Shown here piece after piece: positions 42,545 to 50,585 of a stretch of DNA of 64,000 nt. Source of the stretch: Duganella sp. SG902 (GTDB taxonomy: Bacteria; Pseudomonadota; Gammaproteobacteria; Burkholderiales; Burkholderiaceae_D). The stretch lies in assembly GCF_013376005.1 (NCBI RefSeq), contig NZ_JABMJK010000009.1, forward strand, positions 1 to 64,000, read 5' to 3'. The position numbers and the translations under genes were made by a program. Position 1 is the stretch's first letter; each line of letters starts with the position of its first letter. The notes below the pieces were generated by a model. It was not told the origin of the DNA. It did no database searches and saw only the letters and a program-made list of their open reading frames with translations.

Positions 42545-42692
42545 CGTGGTCCTGCTGATGTTTCAGTTGCGCCAGCGCGGCGCGTCGGCGCAGGCGCAGC
42601 GCCACGCTTTCGCATACAGGAAGCAGCAGCGCGGCGCCGATGGAGCCCCATACGTACAGGCCATAACCGCCCATGCGCAGCCATTCGCTCAT
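42534..42692 (-). CDS. ccmD: cytochrome c maturation protein CcmD
   Basis: The 52-residue single-helix protein has the sequence MSEWLRMGGYGLYVWGSIG followed by a hydrophobic stretch and a basic Arg-rich tail. The early Tyr/Trp and later Arg residues fit CcmD. It holds CcmC/CcmE/CcmAB together. The ATG at 42692 overlaps the ccmC stop by 4 nt. The frame extends upstream inside ccmC, but that part is not coding. Confidence 0.9.
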   Translation of the reverse strand: MSEWLRMGGYGLYVWGSIGAALLLPVCESVALRLRRRAALAQLKHQQDHDET

Positions 42693-43429
42693 ACGGCCTC
42701 CTTGAGCCACGCGCTGCGTTTCTCGCGTTCGAGAATGATGCAGCGCAGGCGCGCGAGCGCTGCGGCGAAGGTGTAGGACCATGCGCCCAGCGCCACCAGC
42801 AGCATCCCGGTCAACATGATCGCGGCCATACTGGGCGCGGCGGTCAGGCTGACGGAGGCGCCCTGGTGCAAGGTGTTCCACCACTTCACGGAGAAGTAGA
42901 TGATGGGGATGTTCACCACGCCGACCAATGCCAGCACGGCGCCTGCGCGGTCGGCGCGGCGTGGGTCGGTGATGGCGGATTGCAGTGTCATGAAGCCGAT
43001 GTAGAGGAACAGCAGTATTAATTCAGAGGTCAGTCGCGCGTCCCATACCCACCAGGCGCCCCATGTCGGCTTGCCCCACAGCGCGCCGGTCCACAGGGCC
43101 AACGCGGTGAATATGGCGCCGGTGGGAGCGAGGGCGCTGGCCATCATGGATGACAGACGGGTATTGAGCACCAGGCCCAGTCCTGCCCAGAAGGCCATCG
43201 CGAGGTAGATCACCATGGACATCCAGGCGGCTGGCACGTGGACGTAGATGATGCGGTAGGAGTCGCCCTGCTGCCAGTCGGTCGGCGCCATCACCAGGCC
43301 GACGTACAAACCGGCGACGGTCAGCAAGACCGCCAATGCGGCAAACCAGGGAACCAGTTTGCCTGCCAACGGATAGCACTGCTGCGGCGACGCCCAGCGG
43401 TAGAGCAAACTGTTAAACTGGTTTTTCAT
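42689..43429 (-). CDS. ccmC: heme-handling membrane protein CcmC
   Basis: The 246-residue protein has six hydrophobic helices and the WWD motif WGKPTWGAWWVWDARLTSELILL. Conserved His residues flank it, in VHVPAAWMSM and WWNTLHQG. It presents heme to CcmE in the periplasm. The start MKNQFNSLLYRW at 43429 is chosen; the frame extends slightly beyond, but this ATG has the family-like N-terminus. Confidence 0.95.
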   Translation of the reverse strand: MKNQFNSLLYRWASPQQCYPLAGKLVPWFAALAVLLTVAGLYVGLVMAPTDWQQGDSYRIIYVHVPAAWMSMVIYLAMAFWAGLGLVLNTRLSSMMASALAPTGAIFTALALWTGALWGKPTWGAWWVWDARLTSELILLFLYIGFMTLQSAITDPRRADRAGAVLALVGVVNIPIIYFSVKWWNTLHQGASVSLTAAPSMAAIMLTGMLLVALGAWSYTFAAALARLRCIILEREKRSAWLKEAV

Positions 43430-43454
43430 GAGGATGACATTGTATCTACCTCTG

Positions 43455-44111
43455 TCACTCCAGTGCAATGCGCAAAGCCGCCGCCGTGGCCCACGGAGCC
43501 AGTGCCACGGCGCCTGCGAGCAGGCCTCCCAGTAAAAATAAATGCGATTGTGGATCTGGCGCCACAGCTGCGCCGGCGCCGAAGATTAGTACTGGTACGT
43601 ACAGTGGCAAAACTAATAATGCAATCAGCACCCCGCCGCCGCGTACGCCCAATGTGAGGGCGGCACCGATGGCGCCGATCAGGCTGAGGATGGGCGTGCC
43701 CAATGCGAGGCTGGCCATCAGGATGAGGACTTGTTCGGCGGGCAGGCCGAATTGGAGCGCCAGCAGTGGCGAGAGGACGATCAGCGGAATGCCGGTGGTG
43801 AGCCAGTGGGCGAGGATTTTGCCGGCCACCAGCAGGGTCGCCGGCTCGGGCGAGAGCAGCATTTGTTCGAGAGTGCCGTCGGCGTGGTCCTGCGCGAACA
43901 GGCGGTTCAGCGCGAGCATGGAGGCCAACAGCGCGGCGATCCACAGCATGCCGGGGCCGATGGTGCGCAGCATGGCCGGTTCGGGGCCAAGGCCCAACGG
44001 CGCCAGCGCGGCGACGATGACGAAGAAGAAAACGGAGGACAGCACATCCGCGCGGTTACGCATCGCCAGCAGCAGGTCGCGGCGGATCACGCCAAGGAAG
44101 GCGGTCAGCAT
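43455..44111 (-). CDS. ccmB: heme ABC exporter permease CcmB
   Basis: The 218-residue protein has six hydrophobic helices and the CcmB signature FAQDHADGTLEQMLLSPEP, plus GTPILSLIGAIGAALTLG. It is the membrane half of the CcmAB ABC transporter whose ATPase activity releases holo-CcmE. The ATG at 44111 overlaps the ccmA end by 7 nt; the open frame further upstream lies inside ccmA and is not used. The gap to ccmC is 25 nt. Confidence 0.94.
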   Translation of the reverse strand: MLTAFLGVIRRDLLLAMRNRADVLSSVFFFVIVAALAPLGLGPEPAMLRTIGPGMLWIAALLASMLALNRLFAQDHADGTLEQMLLSPEPATLLVAGKILAHWLTTGIPLIVLSPLLALQFGLPAEQVLILMASLALGTPILSLIGAIGAALTLGVRGGGVLIALLVLPLYVPVLIFGAGAAVAPDPQSHLFLLGGLLAGAVALAPWATAAALRIALE

Positions 44112-44761
44112 GGTGGCGCTTTCGGCGCGCCGGGGCGGTCGAGGTTCAGTTCCAGCGCCTGCGCGGGATTGAGCGGCAGGTCGGTGTGGGTGGTGTAGAC
44201 CAGCATGCCGCCGCGCGTGAAGTGCCGGTCCAGCGCGGCGCACAGCGCGGCGACCGCGTCCTGGTCCAGCGCGTTGAAAGGTTCATCGAGTATCCACAGC
44301 GGCGCGGCCTCGCCTTCCGCGCCATGCAGGCGCGCCAGCGCCAATCGTTTGCGCTGGCCTTGCGACAGCGATCGCGCCGGCAGTTGCGCCGCGCGGCCCA
44401 GGCCCAGCGCGGCCAGCGATTGTTCGGCTGCGGCGCGATCCAGCACGCGGCCGTTGAGCCGCGCGCTGTAGACCAGGTTTTCCCAAGCGAGCAGCTCATC
44501 CTTCACGGCGGCCGCATGGCCCAGATAAATCATCTGGGCATGGTAATCATCTCGGCAGGCGGCAAGCGCCCTGCCCCGCCAGCGCACCTCGCCCGATTCG
44601 GCGTGCGCCAAACCAGCCAGGGTGCGCAGCAAGGTGGTCTTGCCGCTGCCGTTGGCGCCGCGCACGCGCAACGCCTGTCCCGCCGCCAGCGACAACGACA
44701 CGTCCTTGAACAAGCGGCGCTCGCCACGAACGCAGCACAGATCAAGGGCCTGTAACGTCAT
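44105..44761 (-). CDS. ccmA: heme exporter ATP-binding protein CcmA
   Basis: The 218-residue ABC ATPase has Walker A GANGSGKTTLLRTLAG, signature LSQGQRKRLALARL and Walker B LWILDEPFNALDQD. It is the first gene of a complete ccmABCDEFGHI operon on the minus strand. It starts 15 nt after the M28 peptidase gene, so its promoter may lie inside that gene or it may be co-transcribed with it. Confidence 0.95.
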   Translation of the reverse strand: MTLQALDLCCVRGERRLFKDVSLSLAAGQALRVRGANGSGKTTLLRTLAGLAHAESGEVRWRGRALAACRDDYHAQMIYLGHAAAVKDELLAWENLVYSARLNGRVLDRAAAEQSLAALGLGRAAQLPARSLSQGQRKRLALARLHGAEGEAAPLWILDEPFNALDQDAVAALCAALDRHFTRGGMLVYTTHTDLPLNPAQALELNLDRPGAPKAPPC

Positions 44762-44776
44762 CGCGGCGCGGACCGG

Positions 44777-46441
44777 CTACTTGCGCTTGGCCGCGCTGGC
44801 GTCACGCGCGGCGCGGAACTCGGCGTCCTGGGACCAGTTAGGCCAGTCCCTGGATTCCGCCAGATCGCGCCCCAGCGAGTACAGCATGCCCAGGTCGTGC
44901 GCCATGCCGGCGAAGCTCCAGTTGGCGCTCCACTCGTCCGACGGCTGGTGGTAGTTGTTGGTGGTGTAGGCTTCCTCCGCCTTGCGGCCTGCCTCGACGC
45001 CCCCATCAACCAGGTCGTTACCCGAGCCGTAGGAGATGGCCGGCACGCCACGCTTGGCGAACGGGAAGTGGTCCGAGCGGAAGAAGTGGCCAGCTTCCGG
45101 CAGGGGATCAGGCGTGTAGGCCAGGTTGTACTGCTTGGCCTTGGCGATCAGCTGATCCAGCAGATCCAACTTGGCGCTGCCCGAGATGGTGAAGTTGCGC
45201 GCCAGGCCTTCCGGGCTCAGTGCGTCCATATTGATCACGCCAACCGTGGTCGCCAGCGGATACAGCGGATTGGCCGAATAGTACTCGGAACCCAGCAGGC
45301 CTTTCTCCTCGGCCGTCACCGCCAGGAACACCACGCTGCGCGCGGGAGCGGGCGCCTTGCCGTAAGCGCGCGCCAGTTCCAGCAGCGCGGCGATGCCGGT
45401 GCCGTTGTCGATGGCGCCGTTGTAGATCTTGTCGCCCTTGGCGTCCGGCAGGCCTACGCCCAGGTGATCCCAGTGGCCGCTGTAGATGACGGTTTCGTCA
45501 GGCTTCTTCGCGCCCGGCAGGCGCGCCACCACGTTCTTCGAGGTGATGACTTGCGCGTCAACCGCGTAGTTGGCCGACAGCGTCACGCCCTTCAGCACCG
45601 CAGGCTTGAAGTCGCGCGTTTGCGCCTGCTTCTTCAGCGCTTCGAAATCGAGGCCGCCGCGCTTGAACAACTCCACCGCCAGGTCGCGCTGGATCCACGC
45701 TTCCATCGGCGCGTGCGCTTGCGCGGGATGCTTGCGCACGATGTCGTACATGACGTTGGTGTTGGAGTTCTTCACCGTGTTCCAGCCATACGAGGCTGGC
45801 GCGGTTTCGTGCACGATGATGGTGCCCAGCGCGCCACGGCGCGCCATCTCTTCATACTTGTAGGTCCAGCGGCCGTAGTAGGTCATGGCCTTGCCGCCGA
45901 AATCGCCCTGGCCGGTCTCGAAGTCCGGATCGTTGATCAGCACCACCGCCAGCTTGCCCTTCAGGTCCTGGCCCTTGAAGTCGTCCCACTTGCGCTCAGG
46001 CGCGGTGACGCCGTAACCGACGAACACCAGCGGCGCGTTCTTGAAGTCCACCAGCTTGGAGCCGTTCATGGCGGCGCGCACGGCCATGTCGTCGCCCTGC
46101 TTGAGTTCCTGCACGCTCTTGCCATCGTTGACCGACAGCTTGACCGGGCCCTTGATCTCAAAGCGGCCCAGCGGCACGTCCTGCGTCCAGGCGCGCTTGG
46201 TCTGGCCTTTGATCAGATCACCGCCCGGCTGCAGGCCGGCGGCCTTGAACTGTTCGATGATATAGGCGACGGTCTTGGTCTCGCCGGCGGTGTTCGGGCC
46301 GCGGCCTTCAAATTCGTCGGACGACAGTACCTTCACGTCCTGCGACAGACGTTTTGCGTCGATCTCAGGACCGTTCGCCGCGTGCGCGGCGGTCGCTGCA
46401 AACGCCGCGATCAGCGACATTACAAGCATGGTTTTTTTCAA
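44777..46441 (-). CDS. secreted M28 family metallopeptidase with PA domain
   Basis: The 554-residue protein has a clear Sec signal peptide (MKKTMLVMSLIAAFAATAAHA). A PA insert (about 130-250, KNAPLVFVGYGV and YKYEEMARRGALGTIIVHE) sits ahead of the peptidase core. The metal ligands of M28 are in order: SGHWDHLG (His), AIDNGTGIAALLELA (Asp), VTAEEKGLLGSEYY (Glu-Glu), NMDALSPEG (Asp) and RSDHFPFAKRG (His). It probably acts as a periplasmic or secreted aminopeptidase. A perfect AAGGAGG five nt before TTG at 46441 shows that TTG is the start codon; the ATG four codons later would cut the leader. It precedes ccmA by 15 nt and follows the amidohydrolase by 30 nt. Confidence 0.93.
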   Translation of the reverse strand: MKKTMLVMSLIAAFAATAAHAANGPEIDAKRLSQDVKVLSSDEFEGRGPNTAGETKTVAYIIEQFKAAGLQPGGDLIKGQTKRAWTQDVPLGRFEIKGPVKLSVNDGKSVQELKQGDDMAVRAAMNGSKLVDFKNAPLVFVGYGVTAPERKWDDFKGQDLKGKLAVVLINDPDFETGQGDFGGKAMTYYGRWTYKYEEMARRGALGTIIVHETAPASYGWNTVKNSNTNVMYDIVRKHPAQAHAPMEAWIQRDLAVELFKRGGLDFEALKKQAQTRDFKPAVLKGVTLSANYAVDAQVITSKNVVARLPGAKKPDETVIYSGHWDHLGVGLPDAKGDKIYNGAIDNGTGIAALLELARAYGKAPAPARSVVFLAVTAEEKGLLGSEYYSANPLYPLATTVGVINMDALSPEGLARNFTISGSAKLDLLDQLIAKAKQYNLAYTPDPLPEAGHFFRSDHFPFAKRGVPAISYGSGNDLVDGGVEAGRKAEEAYTTNNYHQPSDEWSANWSFAGMAHDLGMLYSLGRDLAESRDWPNWSQDAEFRAARDASAAKRK

Positions 46442-46471
46442 GCTAGCCTCCTTGGGTTACATAAAAAATGG

Positions 46472-47947
46472 TCAGCGTATGCCGACCATGCCGCGAACGG
46501 ACGCGTTCAACTTGGCCGGGTCGTAGCCATAGCCGTCCTTGAACACGATTTCCACGTTTTCGATATCGGCGATGCGCCGTGTCGGATCGCCGTTCAGCAC
46601 CACCAGGTCGGCGTGCTTGCCCGGCGCGATCGAGCCGATGCTCTCCTGACGCCCCAGGTACCGGGCGCCGTTCAGGGTGGCGATACGGATCGCCTCCAGC
46701 GGCGTGAACCCCGCCTCCACCAGCAGTTGCACTTCGCGCTGGTCGCCAAAGCCGGGCAAGGTGCCGCCATTGCCGGTCGGGTCGGGGCCGGCGATCAGCA
46801 GGCCGCCGGCGCGCACGAAGGCCAGTTCAAAGGCCATCTCCTTTTTCAGCAGCGCTTCCTGGCGCGCGGCGTAGCCGGGAATGGCGGACGTCAGCGCGCG
46901 CGCCTCGAGATGGCTACGCAGCGCCTCCGGCGACATCAGCGCCATCTGCTTGCGCGACAACAGCGGACGTGTCGGCACGAACGCCTCGAACACCGGCAGC
47001 GTGGAGGTGATGGCGACCTTGCGCGCCACCAGATCGGCAATCAGCGAACGCACTTCCGGGCTGTCGATCTCGCGCCGCTCCCACGACGCGGCCACCGCGC
47101 CGCCGGCCGGGCATTCATCCGGCTTGCGGTTGGCGACGAATTCAGTGTCGGTGAACACCGGGCCGTGTTCCAGATTGTCGATGCCCAGCGCGGCGGCCTG
47201 GCGATAGTCGACCGCGCACAGGTGGCCGGTCACTTTCAGGCCATGCTTGTGCGCCTGGTCGATGGCCGCGCCCAACACCGCGCCGGAGATCTTCATGTAG
47301 GCCTTGAACGAGGTGGCGCCCTCGCCGGCCCAGAAGTCGACGGTCTTGCGCGCGTGCTCGGTCTCGGTCAGCACCGCCATCTGCGGGAAGAAGGTGTCCT
47401 TGCCTTCGAGGTAAGGGCCGGTGACGTCGATGTGCGGGCCGGGAATCTTGAATTCGTCGATCTGGCGGCGGATATTCAGGTCGGTGTACGGCTCCACGCT
47501 GCCGGTGGTGCGCATGGTGGTCACGCCGGCAGCCAGGTACAGGCGCGGCGCGCTGAAGGCGATCTCGGTGACGAACACGCCCGGCGGCGGCGTCTTGCCG
47601 TCCTCGTCGCGGTTGATCGACTCCACGTACATCAGATGATTGTGCATGCCGACCAGGCCGGGGATGACGCTGCGGCCGGTCAGGTCGATCACATGGGCGC
47701 CCTTGGGTGGCGCGCGGCCGGCGTCGGTGATGGCTTCGATGCGGCCATCGCGCAGCACCACGGTGCGGTCTTCCTGCGCCGGCGCGCCGGTGCCGTCGAT
47801 CACACGCACGTGGGTGAGCGCGATCAGCGGCTGGTCGTACTGGAGGAACTTGCGCACTTCCGCGGACGGGGACGGCGGTGCCGATTGCGCCAGCGCCGCG
47901 GCGCTGAGCAGCATGGCCGCACAAGCGAACTCGATCTGATGTCGCAT
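46472..47947 (-). CDS. secreted amidohydrolase family protein
   Basis: The 491-residue protein has a signal peptide (MRHQIEFACAAMLLSAAALAQ). The amidohydrolase core has the metal-binding HxH in GLVGMHNHLMYVES, a possible bridging Lys in GATSFKAYMKISG, His residues in VTGHLCAVDY and DNLEHGPVFTD, and the final Asp in LIAGPDPTGNGG. C-terminal LVVLNGDPTRRIADIENVEIVFKDG is typical of the imidazolonepropionase/prolidase-like secreted group. The substrate is unknown, perhaps a dipeptide or cyclic amide. GGGGGA precedes the ATG at 47947. It diverges from the DUF2167 gene, with 123 nt between the starts. Confidence 0.9.
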   Translation of the reverse strand: MRHQIEFACAAMLLSAAALAQSAPPSPSAEVRKFLQYDQPLIALTHVRVIDGTGAPAQEDRTVVLRDGRIEAITDAGRAPPKGAHVIDLTGRSVIPGLVGMHNHLMYVESINRDEDGKTPPPGVFVTEIAFSAPRLYLAAGVTTMRTTGSVEPYTDLNIRRQIDEFKIPGPHIDVTGPYLEGKDTFFPQMAVLTETEHARKTVDFWAGEGATSFKAYMKISGAVLGAAIDQAHKHGLKVTGHLCAVDYRQAAALGIDNLEHGPVFTDTEFVANRKPDECPAGGAVAASWERREIDSPEVRSLIADLVARKVAITSTLPVFEAFVPTRPLLSRKQMALMSPEALRSHLEARALTSAIPGYAARQEALLKKEMAFELAFVRAGGLLIAGPDPTGNGGTLPGFGDQREVQLLVEAGFTPLEAIRIATLNGARYLGRQESIGSIAPGKHADLVVLNGDPTRRIADIENVEIVFKDGYGYDPAKLNASVRGMVGIR

Positions 47948-48070
47948 CCATCCCCCTTTTTTCGTAGCTGGACATACTGCCACGAAACACCCATGGGAAC
48001 AATGTCATAAACGATTTTCAACTTTGCAATTATTTCCTGTAGGATATAGGTTTTCTGATAAGGAGCACAT

Positions 48071-48991
48071 ATGCGCCGTTTGATCACCGCCCTGCTTTGC
48101 CTGAGTCTCACGGCCGCCCTGCCTGTCGTCGCGGCCGCCGCTGACGAGGCGCCCAAGATGACCTCCCAGCAGTTCTTGGCCTCGCTGACTTTCCGCGAGG
48201 GCAAAATCGCCCTGCCGGGCGAGATCGCCACCCTGGACCTGCCATCCAGCTTCCGCTACCTCAACCCGGCCGACACCGCCAAGCTGCTGACCGATGGCTG
48301 GGGCAACCCGCCGGGCGCCAAAACGCTGGGCATGATTGTGCCGGCCGACGTCAATCCGCTCAGCGCCGCCGGCTGGGGCGTGGTGGTGACCTATGACAAG
48401 GACGGCCACGTCAAGGACGACGACGCCGACAAGATCAACTATGCCGATCTGCTGAAAGACATCCAGGAAAGCATGGTCGAGAACAACAAGGCCCGCAAGG
48501 AGCAAGGCTACGCGCCGATGACGCTGGTGGGCTGGGCCGAGCAGCCCAGTTACGACAAGGCGCAGCACAAGCTGTACTGGGCCAAGGAATTGCATACCGA
48601 AGGCGACAAGGGCAACGGCTTGAACTACAACATCCGCGTGCTGGGCCGCGAGGGCGTGCTGGTGCTGAACGCGGTGGCGGGCATGGACCAGATTGCGCAG
48701 GTCAAAACCGAAATGAAGAAAGTCACCGGCTTCACCGAGTTCACGGCGGGCAATCGCTACACCGACTTCAATGCCAGCACCGACAAGGTGGCGGAATACG
48801 GCATCGCGGCGCTGGTGGCGGGCGGCGTCGCGGCCAAGCTGGGCTTCTTCGGCAAGATTTTCGCCGTCCTGCTGGCCCTGAAGAAATTCATCCTGATCGG
48901 CGTGGCGGCGATTGGCAGCTGGGTCTACAAAGTGCTGGGCCGCAAGCGCGAAGAGAAAGCCACGGCGGTCGACCTGAGCAAGCCGGAATAA
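48071..48991 (+). CDS. DUF2167 exported membrane protein
   Basis: The 306-residue protein has a signal peptide (about 1-22) and the DUF2167 domain, with FREGKIALPGEIATLDLPSSFRYLNPADTAKLL and WAEQPSYDKAQHKLYWAKELHTEG. One or two C-terminal hydrophobic segments follow (about 235-285), then a basic tail. Members are membrane proteins of unknown function. AAGGAG lies 5 nt before the ATG. A TAGGAT/TATAGG -10-like element is about 30 nt upstream. The M50 peptidase gene follows after 4 nt, so the two are one operon. Confidence 0.9.
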   Translation: MRRLITALLCLSLTAALPVVAAAADEAPKMTSQQFLASLTFREGKIALPGEIATLDLPSSFRYLNPADTAKLLTDGWGNPPGAKTLGMIVPADVNPLSAAGWGVVVTYDKDGHVKDDDADKINYADLLKDIQESMVENNKARKEQGYAPMTLVGWAEQPSYDKAQHKLYWAKELHTEGDKGNGLNYNIRVLGREGVLVLNAVAGMDQIAQVKTEMKKVTGFTEFTAGNRYTDFNASTDKVAEYGIAALVAGGVAAKLGFFGKIFAVLLALKKFILIGVAAIGSWVYKVLGRKREEKATAVDLSKPE

Positions 48992-48995
48992 GCTG

Positions 48996-49709
48996 ATGGG
49001 CAAGCTGATCGTATGGCTGCTGGCGGCCGGCAAAATGGGCAAGCTGCTGACCACCTGCGGCACCATGTTGATTTCCATCGTGGCCTACAGCTGGATCTAT
49101 GGCTGGCGGTACGCGGTCGGCTTTGTGGGCCTGATCTTTGTGCACGAGATGGGCCATTACGCGGCGGCGCGCCAGCGCGGCCTCGCGGTAGGGGCGCCGA
49201 CTTTCATTCCATTCGTCGGCGCCTGGATCGCGCTCAAGGACATGCCGCATGACGTGGAGACCGAAGCCTACATCGGCTTTGCCGGACCGTTGGCCGGCAC
49301 GGCGGGCGCCATGATCTGCTACTACTTCGCTCGCAACAACGATAGCAGCCTCCTGCTGGCCCTGGCCTATTCGGGCTGCATGCTGAACCTGATTAACCTG
49401 ATTCCGATCTCGCCGCTGGATGGCGGACGCATCACGGCCATCATCTCACCCAAGGTGTGGCTGGCCGGCGTGCCGTTGCTGGCGGCGCTGTTCTTCTATC
49501 ACCCAAGTCCGATGCTGATCCTGGTGGCGGTACTGGCCTATCCGCAGATCAAGGAGGCCATCTGGGGCGATCCGGCCAAGCCAGATGACTACTACACCGT
49601 GGCGCGCGACACGCGCATCAACTACGGCGTGCTGTATCTGGGCCTGGTGGCGTTCCTGGCGATGATGAGCTACAGCGTGCACGACATGCTGGACGGCTCG
49701 GTGAAGTAG
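48996..49709 (+). CDS. M50-family site-2 protease-like membrane protein
   Basis: The 237-residue polytopic protein has the zinc motif HEMGH in LIFVHEMGHYAAARQRG (about 49-53) and the third ligand in NLIPISPLDGGRI, both intact. It is an intramembrane peptidase candidate without PDZ or CBS domains. Its 4-nt distance from DUF2167 suggests a joint role, for example DUF2167 as substrate, adaptor or regulator; this is inferred. Some M50-like members are not proteolytic regulators, so activity needs proof. Confidence 0.87.
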   Translation: MGKLIVWLLAAGKMGKLLTTCGTMLISIVAYSWIYGWRYAVGFVGLIFVHEMGHYAAARQRGLAVGAPTFIPFVGAWIALKDMPHDVETEAYIGFAGPLAGTAGAMICYYFARNNDSSLLLALAYSGCMLNLINLIPISPLDGGRITAIISPKVWLAGVPLLAALFFYHPSPMLILVAVLAYPQIKEAIWGDPAKPDDYYTVARDTRINYGVLYLGLVAFLAMMSYSVHDMLDGSVK

Positions 49710-49769
49710 CGTACGGTACGGGCGCGGCGGTACGCCCATACTGAAAGCCTGTACGCTTGAGAGACCGCC

Positions 49770-50585
49770 ATGCCGGAGGGACCATCCATCGTTATCCTGC
49801 GCGATGAGACCGCGCGTTTTGCCGGACGCACCATCGCACAGGCGGAGGGCAACAGCAAGACCGTCGATTTCAGCGCGCTGGCCGGCCAGCCGGTGGTGGC
49901 GCTGCGCAGCTGGGGCAAGCATTTCCTGATCCAGTTGCCGACGCTGGCCCTGCGCATTCATTTGCTGATGTTCGGCAGTTACCGCATCAATGAGCGCAAG
50001 GATGCGGAACCGCGCCTGCGCCTGCGGTTCGACGATGGCGATGAGTTGAATTTCTACACCTGCTCGGTCAAGCCGCTGCCGCCCGACCTGGACGCCCAGT
50101 ACGATTGGCGGGTGGATCTGATGTCGGATCAGTGGGATCCGAAACTGGCGCTGAAAAAACTGCGCGCCAAGCCGGACATGCTGGTGTGCGACGCCACGCT
50201 GGATCAGGAGATATTCTCCGGCGCCGGCAACATCTTCAAGAACGAGGTGCTGTTCCGTATCCGCGTGCATCCGCTGTCCACGGTGGGCGCGCTGTCGGCC
50301 GCCAAGCAGCGCGAGCTGGTCGAGCAGATGCGCGTGTATGCCTTCGATTTCCTGCGCTGGAAAAAAGCCTATGTGCTGAAGCCGCACTGGCTGGCGCACA
50401 CCAAGCGCATCTGCCCGCGCTGCGAGATCCCCTTCCTGAAGGCCCATCTGGGCAAGACGCACCGGCGCAGCTTTTATTGCGAGCGCTGCCAGAAGCTGTA
50501 CACGTCCGGCGCGGCCACGACGCCTATCACACCAGCCCGGTCAGGTAGTAAACCGCGATCACGAAAAACACCGCCAGCGTCTTGA
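49770..50585 (+). CDS. Fpg/Nei-family DNA glycosylase
   Basis: The 271-residue protein begins MPEGPS, in which Pro2 is the Schiff-base nucleophile and Glu3 the acid of Fpg/Nei enzymes. The H2TH region includes LVCDATLDQEIFSGAGNIFKNEVLF. A zinc finger (CPRCEIPFLKAHLGKTHRRSFYCERCQKLY) has four Cys. The lack of typical Fpg lesion-recognition loops and the N-terminal MPEGPSIVI suggest a Nei-like endonuclease VIII for oxidised pyrimidines. The last 20 codons after the finger are basic and overlap the 3' end of the convergent permease gene by 59 nt. Confidence 0.92.
   Translation: MPEGPSIVILRDETARFAGRTIAQAEGNSKTVDFSALAGQPVVALRSWGKHFLIQLPTLALRIHLLMFGSYRINERKDAEPRLRLRFDDGDELNFYTCSVKPLPPDLDAQYDWRVDLMSDQWDPKLALKKLRAKPDMLVCDATLDQEIFSGAGNIFKNEVLFRIRVHPLSTVGALSAAKQRELVEQMRVYAFDFLRWKKAYVLKPHWLAHTKRICPRCEIPFLKAHLGKTHRRSFYCERCQKLYTSGAATTPITPARSGSKPRSRKTPPAS

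Noticed and set aside
44897..48010. Open frame of about 1037 codons on the plus strand opposite the M28 and amidohydrolase genes
   Set aside because: It crosses two real genes and their gap, has no domain, and its composition is typical of antisense frames in high-GC DNA.
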